This document shows positions 1 through 7,793 of a stretch of 12,734 nucleotides of DNA, one piece after another. A model generated the notes under the pieces. The model saw only the letters and a program-made list of their open reading frames with translations, had not been told where the DNA came from and searched no databases. Positions within the stretch are counted from its first letter, which is position 1; the number at the start of each line of letters is the position of its first letter. The stretch comes from Candidatus Thorarchaeota archaeon (GTDB lineage: Archaea > Asgardarchaeota > Thorarchaeia > Thorarchaeales > Thorarchaeaceae): NCBI GenBank assembly GCA_016840965.1, contig JAEORI010000115.1:1-12734 (forward strand). The letters run 5' to 3'. A program made the translations under genes and the position numbers.

Positions 1-2
1 AT

Positions 3-767
3 GATTTCTTGGGTTATATTGGAGCATTCAACACTCCTTTCATTGGAGGAATGGATGGTACATTCAATCTTCTAGAGAAGTTGCAGATCACAGAAGATAG
101 TCATGTGCTTGAAGTTGGATGCGCAACAGGGTTCACGAGTTGCATGATTGCAGAGAAGTATGGTTGTTCTGTGATTGGAATTGACCTATCTGAGATTCTT
201 GTGGAAAAAGCAAGAGAGAGAGCAGAGAAACATAATCTTACGAATGTGCGCTTTGAGGTAGCGAATGCTTTGTATCTGCCCTTCGAAGATGACACATTTG
301 ATTCTGTATTTGCAGTTGCAGTTACAGCTTTAATTCCTGACAAGCATGCAGCTCTGAAAGAGTATTTGCGCGTTGTGAGACCTCAAGGTGTGATTGGGAC
401 ACTGGATCTGTTCTTGAGAGAGTCAGCTCCCGCTGAAGCTCGTGATAAATTCAACAAGATATTCATGGATATTCTAGGATCTGACAATGAAATAATAAAC
501 ATCAGTGAATGGAGAGACCTGTTTGGTGAGTTGGGGCTCAACGGTGTTCAAATAGATGAGAACTACAATAATGTCTTTGAAATGCCACGAAATAGGTCTA
601 GTGCAACAGGAGCAACATTGAAGCTAGTTTATCACATGATCATCAATGGAGAAGTCCGCCGCAGAGTCATGAAGTTAATGAGCATGAGAAACACAGTCAC
701 GCTGAAATCAGAAGGTGAATATGAGAATGTAGGATATCTCATATTCAAAGCAACGAAGCCATACTAG
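3..767 (+). CDS. Class I SAM-dependent methyltransferase, 5' end cut by window edge
   Basis: The protein probably transfers a methyl group from S-adenosylmethionine to an unidentified small-molecule or lipid substrate. Numbering from the TTG at position 9, the Rossmann motif I is VLEVGCATG (residues 33-41), the acidic end of strand 2 is VIGIDLS (Asp59), and NALYLPFEDDTFD (86-98) matches motifs II/III of the Methyltransf_11/25 type. The usual GCGTG is GCATG here. The remaining residues, to 252, form a less conserved cap with no membrane segment. The frame is open to the window edge (GAT TTC precede the TTG), and YIGAFNTPFIGG looks like the inside of an N-terminal cap helix. I therefore think the true start lies upstream and the gene is partial. 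It converges on the ZPR1 gene; the two stop codons overlap. Family assignment is firm, substrate unknown. Confidence 0.85.
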   Translation, partial: DFLGYIGAFNTPFIGGMDGTFNLLEKLQITEDSHVLEVGCATGFTSCMIAEKYGCSVIGIDLSEILVEKARERAEKHNLTNVRFEVANALYLPFEDDTFDSVFAVAVTALIPDKHAALKEYLRVVRPQGVIGTLDLFLRESAPAEARDKFNKIFMDILGSDNEIINISEWRDLFGELGLNGVQIDENYNNVFEMPRNRSSATGATLKLVYHMIINGEVRRRVMKLMSMRNTVTLKSEGEYENVGYLIFKATKPY

Positions 768-1384
768 TCTGAATTATATTGGTAATCCTCACGAATTGAA
801 TCTAGCCAAAACGGTGCTCCTTTAAGCTTTGATGCTTCTTCAATGCTAAGTTCCTCATACTTCACCTTCGACAAATCATCAGGAATAATCCCACTCACAC
901 CTGCAGGATCCTCGATAACTAGAGTAAAAGCAAGATTACCTTCAATAGCTTGATTCATCTTTCCAAGAATATCAGCACCTTTTGCCTTCTCTTCAGGTTT
1001 CTCTGCAAAACTAATCGCTGTTTCTACAACGGAGATGGTGCGTTGAAGAACTCCTTCAACATTGGTGATGAAAGACTCAGCTGCAGGACCAGGTTCAACA
1101 TCAATTCCAAACTCAGGAAGTCTCATAGTACCAGATCCCGAACGAACTACTCGAGCTCGAAGAAGATCTGGATTATTGATGAAGAGCGAGAAGCGAGCAG
1201 GTTTCCGCTTTTCAGCTGAAAACACATCATTATGATGGAAATTGCACAATGGACACTCCATTGAGAACATGACTAGCTCATTGAAGAAAGGAATGCTGTA
1301 AAGCAGAGAACGTACTCTGAGGTTTGCAGCATTACAGGAGGGACAAATAATACCAGATTCTTCCTTAATGGACATGTAAATCAT
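764..1384 (-). CDS. Archaeal ZPR1-type zinc-finger protein
   Basis: This is a single-module ZPR1-family protein of about 206 residues from the chosen start. Numbered from there, CPSC (Cys14, Cys17) and CPLC (Cys44, Cys47) form a four-cysteine zinc finger. Between them lies the family hallmark LLYSIPFFNEL, followed by FHHNDVF. The rest (about 60-206) matches the beta-rich ZPR1 domain, including the VVRSGSGT and LPEFGIDVEPG stretches. Eukaryotic ZPR1 has two such modules and binds and helps fold elongation factor eEF1A; a similar role with archaeal aEF1A is inference. Starts at 1420, 1384 and 1375 are all possible. I chose 1384 because a TATA-like element (1412-1404) lies about 24 nt upstream, which would give a leaderless mRNA; 1375 (MSIKEESG) is nearly as good. 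The 1420 start would add residues lacking family character and would put the TATA inside the gene. Confidence 0.85.
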   Translation of the reverse strand: MIYMSIKEESGIICPSCNAANLRVRSLLYSIPFFNELVMFSMECPLCNFHHNDVFSAEKRKPARFSLFINNPDLLRARVVRSGSGTMRLPEFGIDVEPGPAAESFITNVEGVLQRTISVVETAISFAEKPEEKAKGADILGKMNQAIEGNLAFTLVIEDPAGVSGIIPDDLSKVKYEELSIEEASKLKGAPFWLDSIREDYQYNSD

Positions 1385-1403
1385 TTTTGGGAATGGACAA
1401 CAT

Positions 1404-1412
1404 CCTATAAGC
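1404..1412 (-). promoter_or_regulatory. Putative TATA box for the ZPR1 gene
   Basis: On the minus strand this reads GCTTATAGG. Its centre is about 24 nt upstream of the ATG at 1384, the distance from a TATA box to the transcription start in Archaea. This fits leaderless transcription, as no convincing Shine-Dalgarno precedes 1384 or 1375. No clear purine-rich BRE is visible, so support is moderate. Confidence 0.4.
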
Positions 1413-1522
1413 GTGACCATAGAGACCTTTCACTTTTTGCTGAGTACATCACTAGAAATCTCAAAAGCATATGGTGCGGTTAGTTCATACAAGCACGCAA
1501 GAACCTACATCGATAGCAACAT

Positions 1523-1563
1523 ACGATATAGGGTCAGGGTGGGTCATAAAGAGATTAGGAGTG
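1523..1563 (+). promoter_or_regulatory. Promoter and ribosome-binding site of the longin-like gene
   Basis: A TATA-like ACGATATA lies at 1523-1530 and would place transcription start near 1553. The strong Shine-Dalgarno GGAGTG at 1558-1563 sits 6 nt before the ATG at 1570. This decides the start at 1570 over the more upstream in-frame codons at 1471 (ATG) and 1561 (GTG). The 1385-1569 gap is shared with the divergent ZPR1 gene; apart from these elements I see nothing in it. Confidence 0.5.
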
Positions 1564-1569
1564 CAATTC

Positions 1570-2775
1570 ATGGAAATCAACAGTATATACATCATAAAAC
1601 GCGATACAGGAGTGTGCCTTTATCATAAGGATTTCACAGAATCAGCCTTTGACCCGCAATTATTATCATCATTTCTTGTAGCGATGACATCTTTCTTTGA
1701 TGAAGCAACGCGTTCAATGACATCACAAGCACGTGCCTTTGAAGGAACACATTACAAAATAATCGTAGAATTTGGCGATTGGACCTTGGGTGCGATTTCA
1801 ACAAAGGAGGATACTGCTGCTACAAGAACTAAACTGAAAAGACTGATTGAACGGTTTGAAGAGCAGTTTAATGTTCTAAGGTGGGTTGATATTGACCTTG
1901 CTGTTCACACTCGTTTTGAACCGACTGTCATTGATGAGTTCATAAGAAGTATCATACACCCAGATACAATCATAACTGTTCGCCCAGAATGGGAACACTA
2001 TACAAGAAAGTCCGAGGTTGTTTCTTTTCTAAGACTAATTCCAGTGATATGTTCAGTTAGAGAAGCTGCTGAATTTCTTGAGGTGCCGCTCGAAGTTGGA
2101 CTTAACTTGGCAGCTCAGGCGCTCTGGGAAAAAGCAATCACTATAGATAATCCCGTCAAACCTGATGATATCTATCAAGCGATGTCAATTACGGGACCCA
2201 GTCCAGTTTCGGGACCTATATCACCTGAAACAGTGAGAACACTCACAGAGTTTGATGGGGAAACTCCATTATCCATTGCAGCTGAACGTCTAAAGACATC
2301 TGACCTCAAGAGGTTTCTAGATGAAGTAGCACTTCTAGAAAAGAGAAAAATGATTGAACTAGTGACACCAGCCCATTCAGTAGCAATAAGATATACATCA
2401 GCTCTTCAATCTTTATTGAGGAATTGTGCAAACATTGTTGGACTGAATGTCATGAGATCTGTTTTCTTGCTATCAAAACAGCAATTAGTGGATAATTATA
2501 CATGGCTTGCTTTTGTCAGTCTAGAGGAGGGCGTTGACATTGAACTTAGGAGTTCATTGACTGCTGCTACTATTAGAGGCTCAATAAGCCCGGACGTAGT
2601 CAACGATGGATTTCGCGTGTTGCTTCAATTTGTCACTAGAAAAGTCAGAGACCTTCTTGGTTCAAGTCCAATTAACAGAATAGTAACAAATACAAGACGA
2701 GAGATACAAAATCATTTCCCAAGTACAGCATACGAGATCGAATGGGAATACTTGACCGCATTAAAATCATCGTAA
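1570..2775 (+). CDS. Longin/roadblock-like domain protein with two winged-helix-like regions
   Basis: I do not recognise a named family over the full 401 residues. Residues 1-100 have the beta-beta-alpha-beta-beta-alpha pattern of longin/roadblock-fold domains: SIYIIKRDTGVCLYHKDF, a helix DPQLLSSFLVAMTSFFDEA, then strands HYKIIVEFGDWTLGAIST and a long helix to about 100. Such domains are abundant in Asgard archaea, where they are linked to small GTPases. Residues about 145-195 and 218-266 each read as a winged-helix unit (e.g. LSIAAERL and FLDEVALLEKRKMIELV). Residues 277-398 form a separate alpha/beta domain I cannot name. There are no membrane segments or signal peptide. The start at 1570 follows a good Shine-Dalgarno. 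The membrane-protein gene follows after 61 nt and may be co-transcribed. The domain calls are pattern-based, not searched; a DNA-binding or GTPase-regulatory scaffold role is speculative. Confidence 0.7.
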   Translation: MEINSIYIIKRDTGVCLYHKDFTESAFDPQLLSSFLVAMTSFFDEATRSMTSQARAFEGTHYKIIVEFGDWTLGAISTKEDTAATRTKLKRLIERFEEQFNVLRWVDIDLAVHTRFEPTVIDEFIRSIIHPDTIITVRPEWEHYTRKSEVVSFLRLIPVICSVREAAEFLEVPLEVGLNLAAQALWEKAITIDNPVKPDDIYQAMSITGPSPVSGPISPETVRTLTEFDGETPLSIAAERLKTSDLKRFLDEVALLEKRKMIELVTPAHSVAIRYTSALQSLLRNCANIVGLNVMRSVFLLSKQQLVDNYTWLAFVSLEEGVDIELRSSLTAATIRGSISPDVVNDGFRVLLQFVTRKVRDLLGSSPINRIVTNTRREIQNHFPSTAYEIEWEYLTALKSS

Positions 2776-2776
2776 C

Positions 2777-2825
2777 AATATACAAAACTGGATGCTAATA
2801 CTCAAATGATATATTGCTTAAGGAG
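2777..2825 (+). promoter_or_regulatory. Possible TATA box and Shine-Dalgarno for the membrane-protein gene
   Basis: AATATAC at 2777-2783 could act as a TATA box, with transcription starting near 2805. AAGGAG at 2820-2825 is a good ribosome-binding site. It sits 11 nt before the only usable in-frame start (TTG 2837) but 4 nt before an out-of-frame ATG at 2830. Confidence 0.35.
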
Positions 2826-2836
2826 TAAGATGTCGA

Positions 2837-3631
2837 TTGTCAAGATGGGTTTATGCAGTTGTAGCAATCTTCTTGGGAATACTCATTCTTGTTGGTTCAT
2901 CTCTTCTCTTAGCACTAGACCTTGATGCACTTGCCTATTCAGTAACTAGCATTCTTGCACCAATTATTGCGCTTTTCATCGGAATCTTAGGAATTAGCTT
3001 CTTTGGCCGTGAGTCATTTCTTAAAGAGGACCGGTATCACTCCCTAAATGCATGGATTGCAATTGGATTGGTTTTCTTCAGTTTGGCAGATGTTACCGCA
3101 ATCTTAGTATATCTAAATGAAAACGCAAGTCAAATCTCGTTTACAATAGGTCTTGTCCAAATTCCAGGTCTTCTCCTTTGGTTGCTTGGAATACTCGGAT
3201 ATCTAAAGTCACTAAATTCATCACTAAAATTAACTGAAGGAACTCAACTCTGGCTAGCACTTGGAGCTATTACTACTCTATCATCACTATCATTAGTGGT
3301 TATTTTCTCCATTGTATTTCCTTCGAGAAATCTTCTGTCAATACTAGTTTCAGTTCCAATAGTCGTTGTATTGGGACTTATACTATGTATCATCTCTAGC
3401 TTATTGTGGATTTTCAAGGATGGCTATATGGCGAGACCACTTGTTCTACTTCTATTTGGAATCATCCTTCTTTTTATTCGAAGCATCTTTTGGCAAGCTG
3501 AAGACTACCTAAGCGGGAACCCATTCAACCAAATAGCTGCAATTGAATCTTATATTCTTGTAGGAGCATCATTTCTTATTTCCAGCGAGCTAGGTGTTAT
3601 CTTCAAGCCAATTGAAGGCGGAGAGGACTGA
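2837..3631 (+). CDS. Polytopic membrane protein, about eight transmembrane helices
   Basis: This 264-residue protein is almost wholly membrane-embedded. Hydrophobic segments lie at about 4-28, 35-56, 72-93, 103-123, 137-161, 168-193, 200-219 and 233-255, joined by short loops, with an acidic tail (EGGED). I see no catalytic or transporter signature. Compact 7-8 helix modules of this look occur as membrane sensor domains in archaea, but here no kinase or output domain follows, so the function is unknown. The start is TTG: an in-frame TAA at 2819-2821 blocks any extension, and the next in-frame Met is residue 198. The upstream neighbour ends 61 nt before, which suggests partial co-transcription with the longin-like gene. 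It converges on the ABC operon with a 14-nt gap. Confidence 0.75.
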   Translation: MSRWVYAVVAIFLGILILVGSSLLLALDLDALAYSVTSILAPIIALFIGILGISFFGRESFLKEDRYHSLNAWIAIGLVFFSLADVTAILVYLNENASQISFTIGLVQIPGLLLWLLGILGYLKSLNSSLKLTEGTQLWLALGAITTLSSLSLVVIFSIVFPSRNLLSILVSVPIVVVLGLILCIISSLLWIFKDGYMARPLVLLLFGIILLFIRSIFWQAEDYLSGNPFNQIAAIESYILVGASFLISSELGVIFKPIEGGED

Positions 3632-3636
3632 GCTCC

Positions 3637-3647
3637 TTTTTGTGTTT
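3637..3647 (+). terminator. Possible T-rich terminator after the membrane-protein gene
   Basis: A run of five Ts followed by GTGTTT comes six bases after the stop codon. Archaeal RNA polymerase can terminate at such U-tracts without a hairpin. The tract is short and lies between convergent genes, so this is weak. Confidence 0.25.
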
Positions 3648-5922
3648 AGTCTGAAGATTCATCCTCTTTGATTTTTCTTGCGATCATTTCTCGGACATTT
3701 GGTGGTAGAGAATCTGGGTCTGTTCTGTATTTCTCTTTCAAACTTTCAATCATTTCAGGAGAAGGTCTTCCAGACCCAATTGGTCCACCATGACCACTCG
3801 TTTCTCGCTTCCCAAGTTTCTTTTTATTTTCTTCCGTCAATTTATCAGCCTCAATCAGGTTTTCAAACATCCCACGCATTGGAGCAGGTATTGAATTAGG
3901 ATCCGACCTATATTGTTCTTTCAGTCTTTCAATCATTTCTGGGGAGGGTTTCATTCCAGCCATATCGCCGCTCATTCCGCCATGTGCCATTCCTATTCCC
4001 AAACCAGGATTCATTCCCATCATCATCATCCCTGAGCCAGATGTGACAGGGGTTTCTCCGCCATAATCAGACACTATTGTTTTAGCTATTTCTGCAGCTT
4101 CTTCAGTGATTTCTTCCAAACCTTGGTGTGCATAATATGTTTCATAAAGTGCCTTAAATTCACCATCCTTAGCAAGAAGCTCTTCAATGGTACCGTGTTC
4201 TATCAAAATACCATGATCAAAGACTAATACCCGCGAAGCATTTGCAATCGTTGTCAGACGGTGAGCGATAACTATAGTTGTCCGATCATGAAATAGGAGT
4301 TCTTGAGCATCCTGCACTAGCGATTCGCTATATGCATCTAAGCGACTTGTTGCTTCATCAAGAATTAGGATTTTAGGATTTGCCAACATAGTGCGAGCTA
4401 TAGTTACCATTTGCCGTTGGCCAGCACTAAGATTCTTACCACCCTGAATAACCTGCGTCTGATAACCATCTGCTAAAACCTCAATGAACTCATCTGCACC
4501 TAGAATCGTACACAACTCAATAATCTGCTCATCAGATGCATCAAGATTACCATATCTAATGTTCTCCATGATCGTATCGTCGAACAAATATGGTTCTTGT
4601 GGGATGAGTGACATTGCGCCATGGAGGGAATGCAGCTTGACATCTCGAATATTCTGATCACCAATGAATATTGCCCCATCTGTAGGGTCATAGAATCTGT
4701 TCACTAGAGCAGCAATAGTCGTTTTTCCAGCTCCAGTATGACCAACAATCGCAACCGTTTCACCAGGACTAATTGAGAAGCTGACATCTTGAAGAACAGG
4801 GGTGTCTTTCACATATTCAAATGACACATCTTTGAAGTAAAGACCATCACTCTCAATCTTAAGAGGGATTGCAGTAGGAGCATCTGTAATCGCTGGTTTA
4901 GATTCTAAGACATCAGTCACTCGATCCATTGCTGCAAGCGAAGATTGAACCTGAGTCGCCATCATACTCAATCCCAGCAATGGAAATAGTATGCCACGAA
5001 TAAGTGAGATGCCAAGAAAGATATCTCCTAGAGCAAGAGAAGGAAGCTCACCTACCGCAAAAGAGCCAGCAACAAAGAGCATTGCAGCTATTGCAAATTG
5101 ACCAATAGCCATCATTAGAGGCTGCATCGAGGTCATCAGAACCATGAATTTGAATCCATATCTGTACGATTTCTGATTCAATTCCATTAATTGTTCAGCA
5201 AGTTCGGTTTCACGGTTGAAAGCTTTAGCAACATGAATTCCACTCAGATTTTCAGCAATTTGACCCGAAACCTCTCCAGCAGCTCGTTGTGAGGCAAGCA
5301 TGATTCTTTGCCCCACTGTACCAAAGAGTCCAGCTATAAACAAAATACCTGGCACAACTACAAGAGATGTCAAAGCAAGAAAAGGAGACATCCACCAAAG
5401 AAGAATAAATGAAGCTGCAAGTGTGAGTATTTGGCTAGCAAAGCTAATCAGAACATGAATTCCTGTGCTTAAGCTTGTAGCATCACTTGTAACTCTTGAT
5501 GTCACATTTCCAGCCTGTTCAGCTTTGTGATACGATAAGTCAGCATTTACCAAGTGTCGATAAACATCTTCTTGTACGCTCTGAACAAGCCCTGCTTGTG
5601 CTATTGACATGATCCATGTATTTACACCACTCATTACCCAAGATGCGATTGACAAAATCAGGAAAAGAATGGTCAAAGTTACCAGAACATCATAAGATGC
5701 CACCTGATACACAGAGTTGATTCCTTCCCTGAGGATGAGTGGATTGATAACTCCAACAATAGTCGCGGCTATAGAGAGGATTGCACCAATCATAACAATG
5801 CGTTTAAAGTTGCCAAGGTAGCGAACCATATTGCCAAGTAAAACTCGCACTGGACGACTTCTCTTCTCTTTCTTTCCCAATAACGCTCGAGGTCCTCTAG
5901 GGCCTCCTGGTCCATGCATCAT
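3646..5922 (-). CDS. ABC exporter half-transporter, catalytically intact subunit, with unusual C-terminal tail
   Basis: This is a 758-residue type IV (B-family) ABC exporter subunit: a membrane domain (about 30-330, six helices) followed by an ATPase domain (about 355-600). The ATPase motifs are A-loop Tyr370, Walker A GHTGAGKT (394-401), Q-loop Gln442, signature LSAGQRQ (498-504), Walker B ILILDE with catalytic Glu523, D-loop SRLD and H-loop His554. All catalytic residues are present; only the signature departs from LSGGQ. It should pair with the subunit encoded just upstream, whose canonical signature would complete the active ATP site, and export an unknown, probably amphipathic substrate. 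Family members usually stop near residue 600. This one continues about 155 residues with a Met/Gly-rich stretch (628-657) and two copies of a ~37-residue motif. The N-terminus is Gly/Pro-rich (MMHGPGGPRGPR). Its ATG overlaps the upstream stop by 1 nt (TAATG), implying coupled translation. Confidence 0.93.
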   Translation of the reverse strand: MMHGPGGPRGPRALLGKKEKRSRPVRVLLGNMVRYLGNFKRIVMIGAILSIAATIVGVINPLILREGINSVYQVASYDVLVTLTILFLILSIASWVMSGVNTWIMSIAQAGLVQSVQEDVYRHLVNADLSYHKAEQAGNVTSRVTSDATSLSTGIHVLISFASQILTLAASFILLWWMSPFLALTSLVVVPGILFIAGLFGTVGQRIMLASQRAAGEVSGQIAENLSGIHVAKAFNRETELAEQLMELNQKSYRYGFKFMVLMTSMQPLMMAIGQFAIAAMLFVAGSFAVGELPSLALGDIFLGISLIRGILFPLLGLSMMATQVQSSLAAMDRVTDVLESKPAITDAPTAIPLKIESDGLYFKDVSFEYVKDTPVLQDVSFSISPGETVAIVGHTGAGKTTIAALVNRFYDPTDGAIFIGDQNIRDVKLHSLHGAMSLIPQEPYLFDDTIMENIRYGNLDASDEQIIELCTILGADEFIEVLADGYQTQVIQGGKNLSAGQRQMVTIARTMLANPKILILDEATSRLDAYSESLVQDAQELLFHDRTTIVIAHRLTTIANASRVLVFDHGILIEHGTIEELLAKDGEFKALYETYYAHQGLEEITEEAAEIAKTIVSDYGGETPVTSGSGMMMMGMNPGLGIGMAHGGMSGDMAGMKPSPEMIERLKEQYRSDPNSIPAPMRGMFENLIEADKLTEENKKKLGKRETSGHGGPIGSGRPSPEMIESLKEKYRTDPDSLPPNVREMIARKIKEDESSD
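3658..3951 (-). repeat. Duplicated ~37-residue motif in the ABC subunit tail
   Basis: Two copies encode residues 658-694 (bases 3951-3841) and 719-755 (bases 3768-3658). The shared pattern is PSPEMIExLKExYRxDPxSxP followed by xxxRxM; I count 20 identities in 37. Each copy follows a Gly/His- or Gly/Met-rich linker. The predicted structure is short amphipathic helices. I know no family for it. Confidence 0.8.
3952..4041 (-). other. Met/Gly-rich segment in the ABC subunit tail
   Basis: Residues 628-657 contain nine methionines, including MMMM at 632-635, spread among Gly, plus one His (AHGG). Met/His-rich cytosolic tails can bind soft metals such as Cu(I), but they can also simply be flexible linkers. 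The sequence does not decide between these. Confidence 0.6.
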
Positions 5923-7793
5923 TATCTCGCACCACCTCTGCGCCTGGAAACAGTAGCAAGCAGCTCTTGGGCGCCAGGAAGTCTTTCAAATACACGACGA
6001 TAATGTTCTGAATCCCTCAATAATTCGTCGTGGGTTCCGATTGCTACAAGATGACCCTTGTCTAAAATAATGACCATATCTGATTCCATTAGTGTTCGCA
6101 GTCTTTGAGTTACAGTGATACTGGTTCTGCCTCGCATTACCTCGTCGAGAGCTTTTCTCATGAGAAACTCAGTTTGAGCATCAACAGCACTTACTGAGTC
6201 ATCCAATAGGAGAATTTTGGGATTTTGGACTATTGCACGAGCAATGGCTAGTCTTTGTCGTTGTCCCCCACTCAAAGTCATACCACGTTCACCAATCATT
6301 GTGTTGTAGCCATCTGGTAGCTCTACAATGAACTCTTCTGCTTGAGCGCGTTTAGCCGCTTCGACAATCTCTTCATCAGACGCATTTGAGCGACCAAATG
6401 CGATATTCTCACGAATTGTCATTCTAAACAGAAAGATGTCCTGCTCTACAAGTCCTACAACGTCTCTAACAGATTTGGTTGATACATTTCGGAGATTAAC
6501 ACCGCCAACTCTAATCTCTCCTTCAGTCGGATCATAGAGTCGAAGCATGAGCTTCAGAAGAGTACTTTTACCAGCACCGGGACCCCCAATAAGTGCAACC
6601 CGGGATCCACCGGGTATGGTAATCGACAGATCCTTGAGCGCATAGTGATCATTTTCATTGTCGTCACTACCATACCTGAAACTGACATTATCAAAGGCGA
6701 TATCACCAGTCCAATCGACATCGAAGGCTTCTTCCTCAGGCTCAGACATTGGATCTATCCAATTTAGGAAATCTACAATACGTTGAGCGTTGACATAACC
6801 ACCTCTTAACATGAGGAGCATAGCTGGAAATTGAAAATTGAGACCTTGGAGAGAAGTAAGTAGCCCAAGAATTGTAATTAACTGACCAACATTCAAGACA
6901 CCATTGATGACTGCATATCCTGCATAGGCAAATGCCAAGGTTGTCATTCCTGCAAGAATCAAAGCAGGTAGATAGAATGCAGAAAGCTTTCCTTCTTTCG
7001 CTGTAAGGGATTCTTGGATTTTACTCACTTCGTGGAACTTTTGAACTTCAATATCCTCTGCATCAAATGCTCGGACAACCTCAATCCCTTGAAACACACC
7101 CTGCGTTACAGACGTTAATGCCTCCATGTTTTCTGAACGAGTTCGTCTTACAGGCTCGATAGCATTGGCATAACGGTATGAGAAAGCTAGGTAGATTGGA
7201 GTACCAATTAACATGATCAGTACAAATCCATAGACAGGAATTACGTAACCGCCTAATGTGATTGTAAACATACCACTAAGACCCGGCAAGAAGTCCATCT
7301 GTATCAAGAGAAAAGCTGTGACAAAAAATGAAGCAAGACCACTTGCTATATTCCTCATCGCCGGGTTGAGAGAAAAACGAACCCAAGAAATATCCTGCAT
7401 GGCAACAGCAAGAAGTCGCTTACTATCAAATTCATCATGAAAAGTCATACTATAGACTTGAAGAGCTTCGAAGAAATCTTGCCTTGCATCTCGTTCCCAA
7501 CGCAATGTAAGAATCGCCCAGATATATCCTCCAACGAAGAAAAGACCCATGTAAACTATAGCAAAAATCACAATGAGCCACACATAGGTCATGAATAGAG
7601 CAGTTATTGCGTGGGATTCCTGAATTTCAGTTACAGCTAAACCTATGAAAACTGATGGAAATACAGTGAGTAAAGTGGAAATCATTGTGAGCAATAGCCC
7701 CGCAGTGGCCACAGCTTTATTCCGTGTCATTCCACTGAGCATATATCTCCAGGGCGTCTTTCGGATAGTTTCGCCGCCATTGTTTCTAGACAT
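5922..7793 (-). CDS. ABC exporter half-transporter, degenerate-site subunit
   Basis: This 623-residue type IV ABC exporter subunit has a six-helix membrane domain (about 25-335) and an ATPase domain (about 362-600). Its motifs are A-loop Tyr374, Walker A GGPGAGKS (403-410), Q-loop Gln451, canonical signature LSGGQRQ (507-513), Walker B ILLLDD and D-loop SAVD. Two key residues are changed: the catalytic Glu is Asp532 and the switch His is Gln563 (TVTQRL). This is the pattern of the degenerate half of heterodimeric exporters such as LmrCD, BmrCD and TM287/288. Its signature motif would complete the active site of the partner encoded immediately downstream. The start at 7793 has GGAG about 9 nt upstream and overlaps the end of padR by 8 nt, so regulator and exporter form one operon. 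Substrate unknown. Confidence 0.93.
   Translation of the reverse strand: MSRNNGGETIRKTPWRYMLSGMTRNKAVATAGLLLTMISTLLTVFPSVFIGLAVTEIQESHAITALFMTYVWLIVIFAIVYMGLFFVGGYIWAILTLRWERDARQDFFEALQVYSMTFHDEFDSKRLLAVAMQDISWVRFSLNPAMRNIASGLASFFVTAFLLIQMDFLPGLSGMFTITLGGYVIPVYGFVLIMLIGTPIYLAFSYRYANAIEPVRRTRSENMEALTSVTQGVFQGIEVVRAFDAEDIEVQKFHEVSKIQESLTAKEGKLSAFYLPALILAGMTTLAFAYAGYAVINGVLNVGQLITILGLLTSLQGLNFQFPAMLLMLRGGYVNAQRIVDFLNWIDPMSEPEEEAFDVDWTGDIAFDNVSFRYGSDDNENDHYALKDLSITIPGGSRVALIGGPGAGKSTLLKLMLRLYDPTEGEIRVGGVNLRNVSTKSVRDVVGLVEQDIFLFRMTIRENIAFGRSNASDEEIVEAAKRAQAEEFIVELPDGYNTMIGERGMTLSGGQRQRLAIARAIVQNPKILLLDDSVSAVDAQTEFLMRKALDEVMRGRTSITVTQRLRTLMESDMVIILDKGHLVAIGTHDELLRDSEHYRRVFERLPGAQELLATVSRRRGGAR

Noticed and set aside
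950..1219. 89-residue open frame on + opposite ZPR1
   Set aside because: Shadow of the ZPR1 coding sequence; composition is not protein-like.
1471..1569. Upstream extension of the longin-like protein from ATG 1471
   Set aside because: The added 33 residues span the TATA-like element and the Shine-Dalgarno; the domain begins right after the ATG at 1570.
1413..1628. 71-residue frame on + across the ZPR1/longin divergent region
   Set aside because: It overlaps the promoter region and the start of the supported gene in another frame; the sequence has no recognisable features.
3678..3899. 73-residue frame on + opposite the ABC subunit tail
   Set aside because: Antisense shadow of the repeat-containing tail; no independent support.
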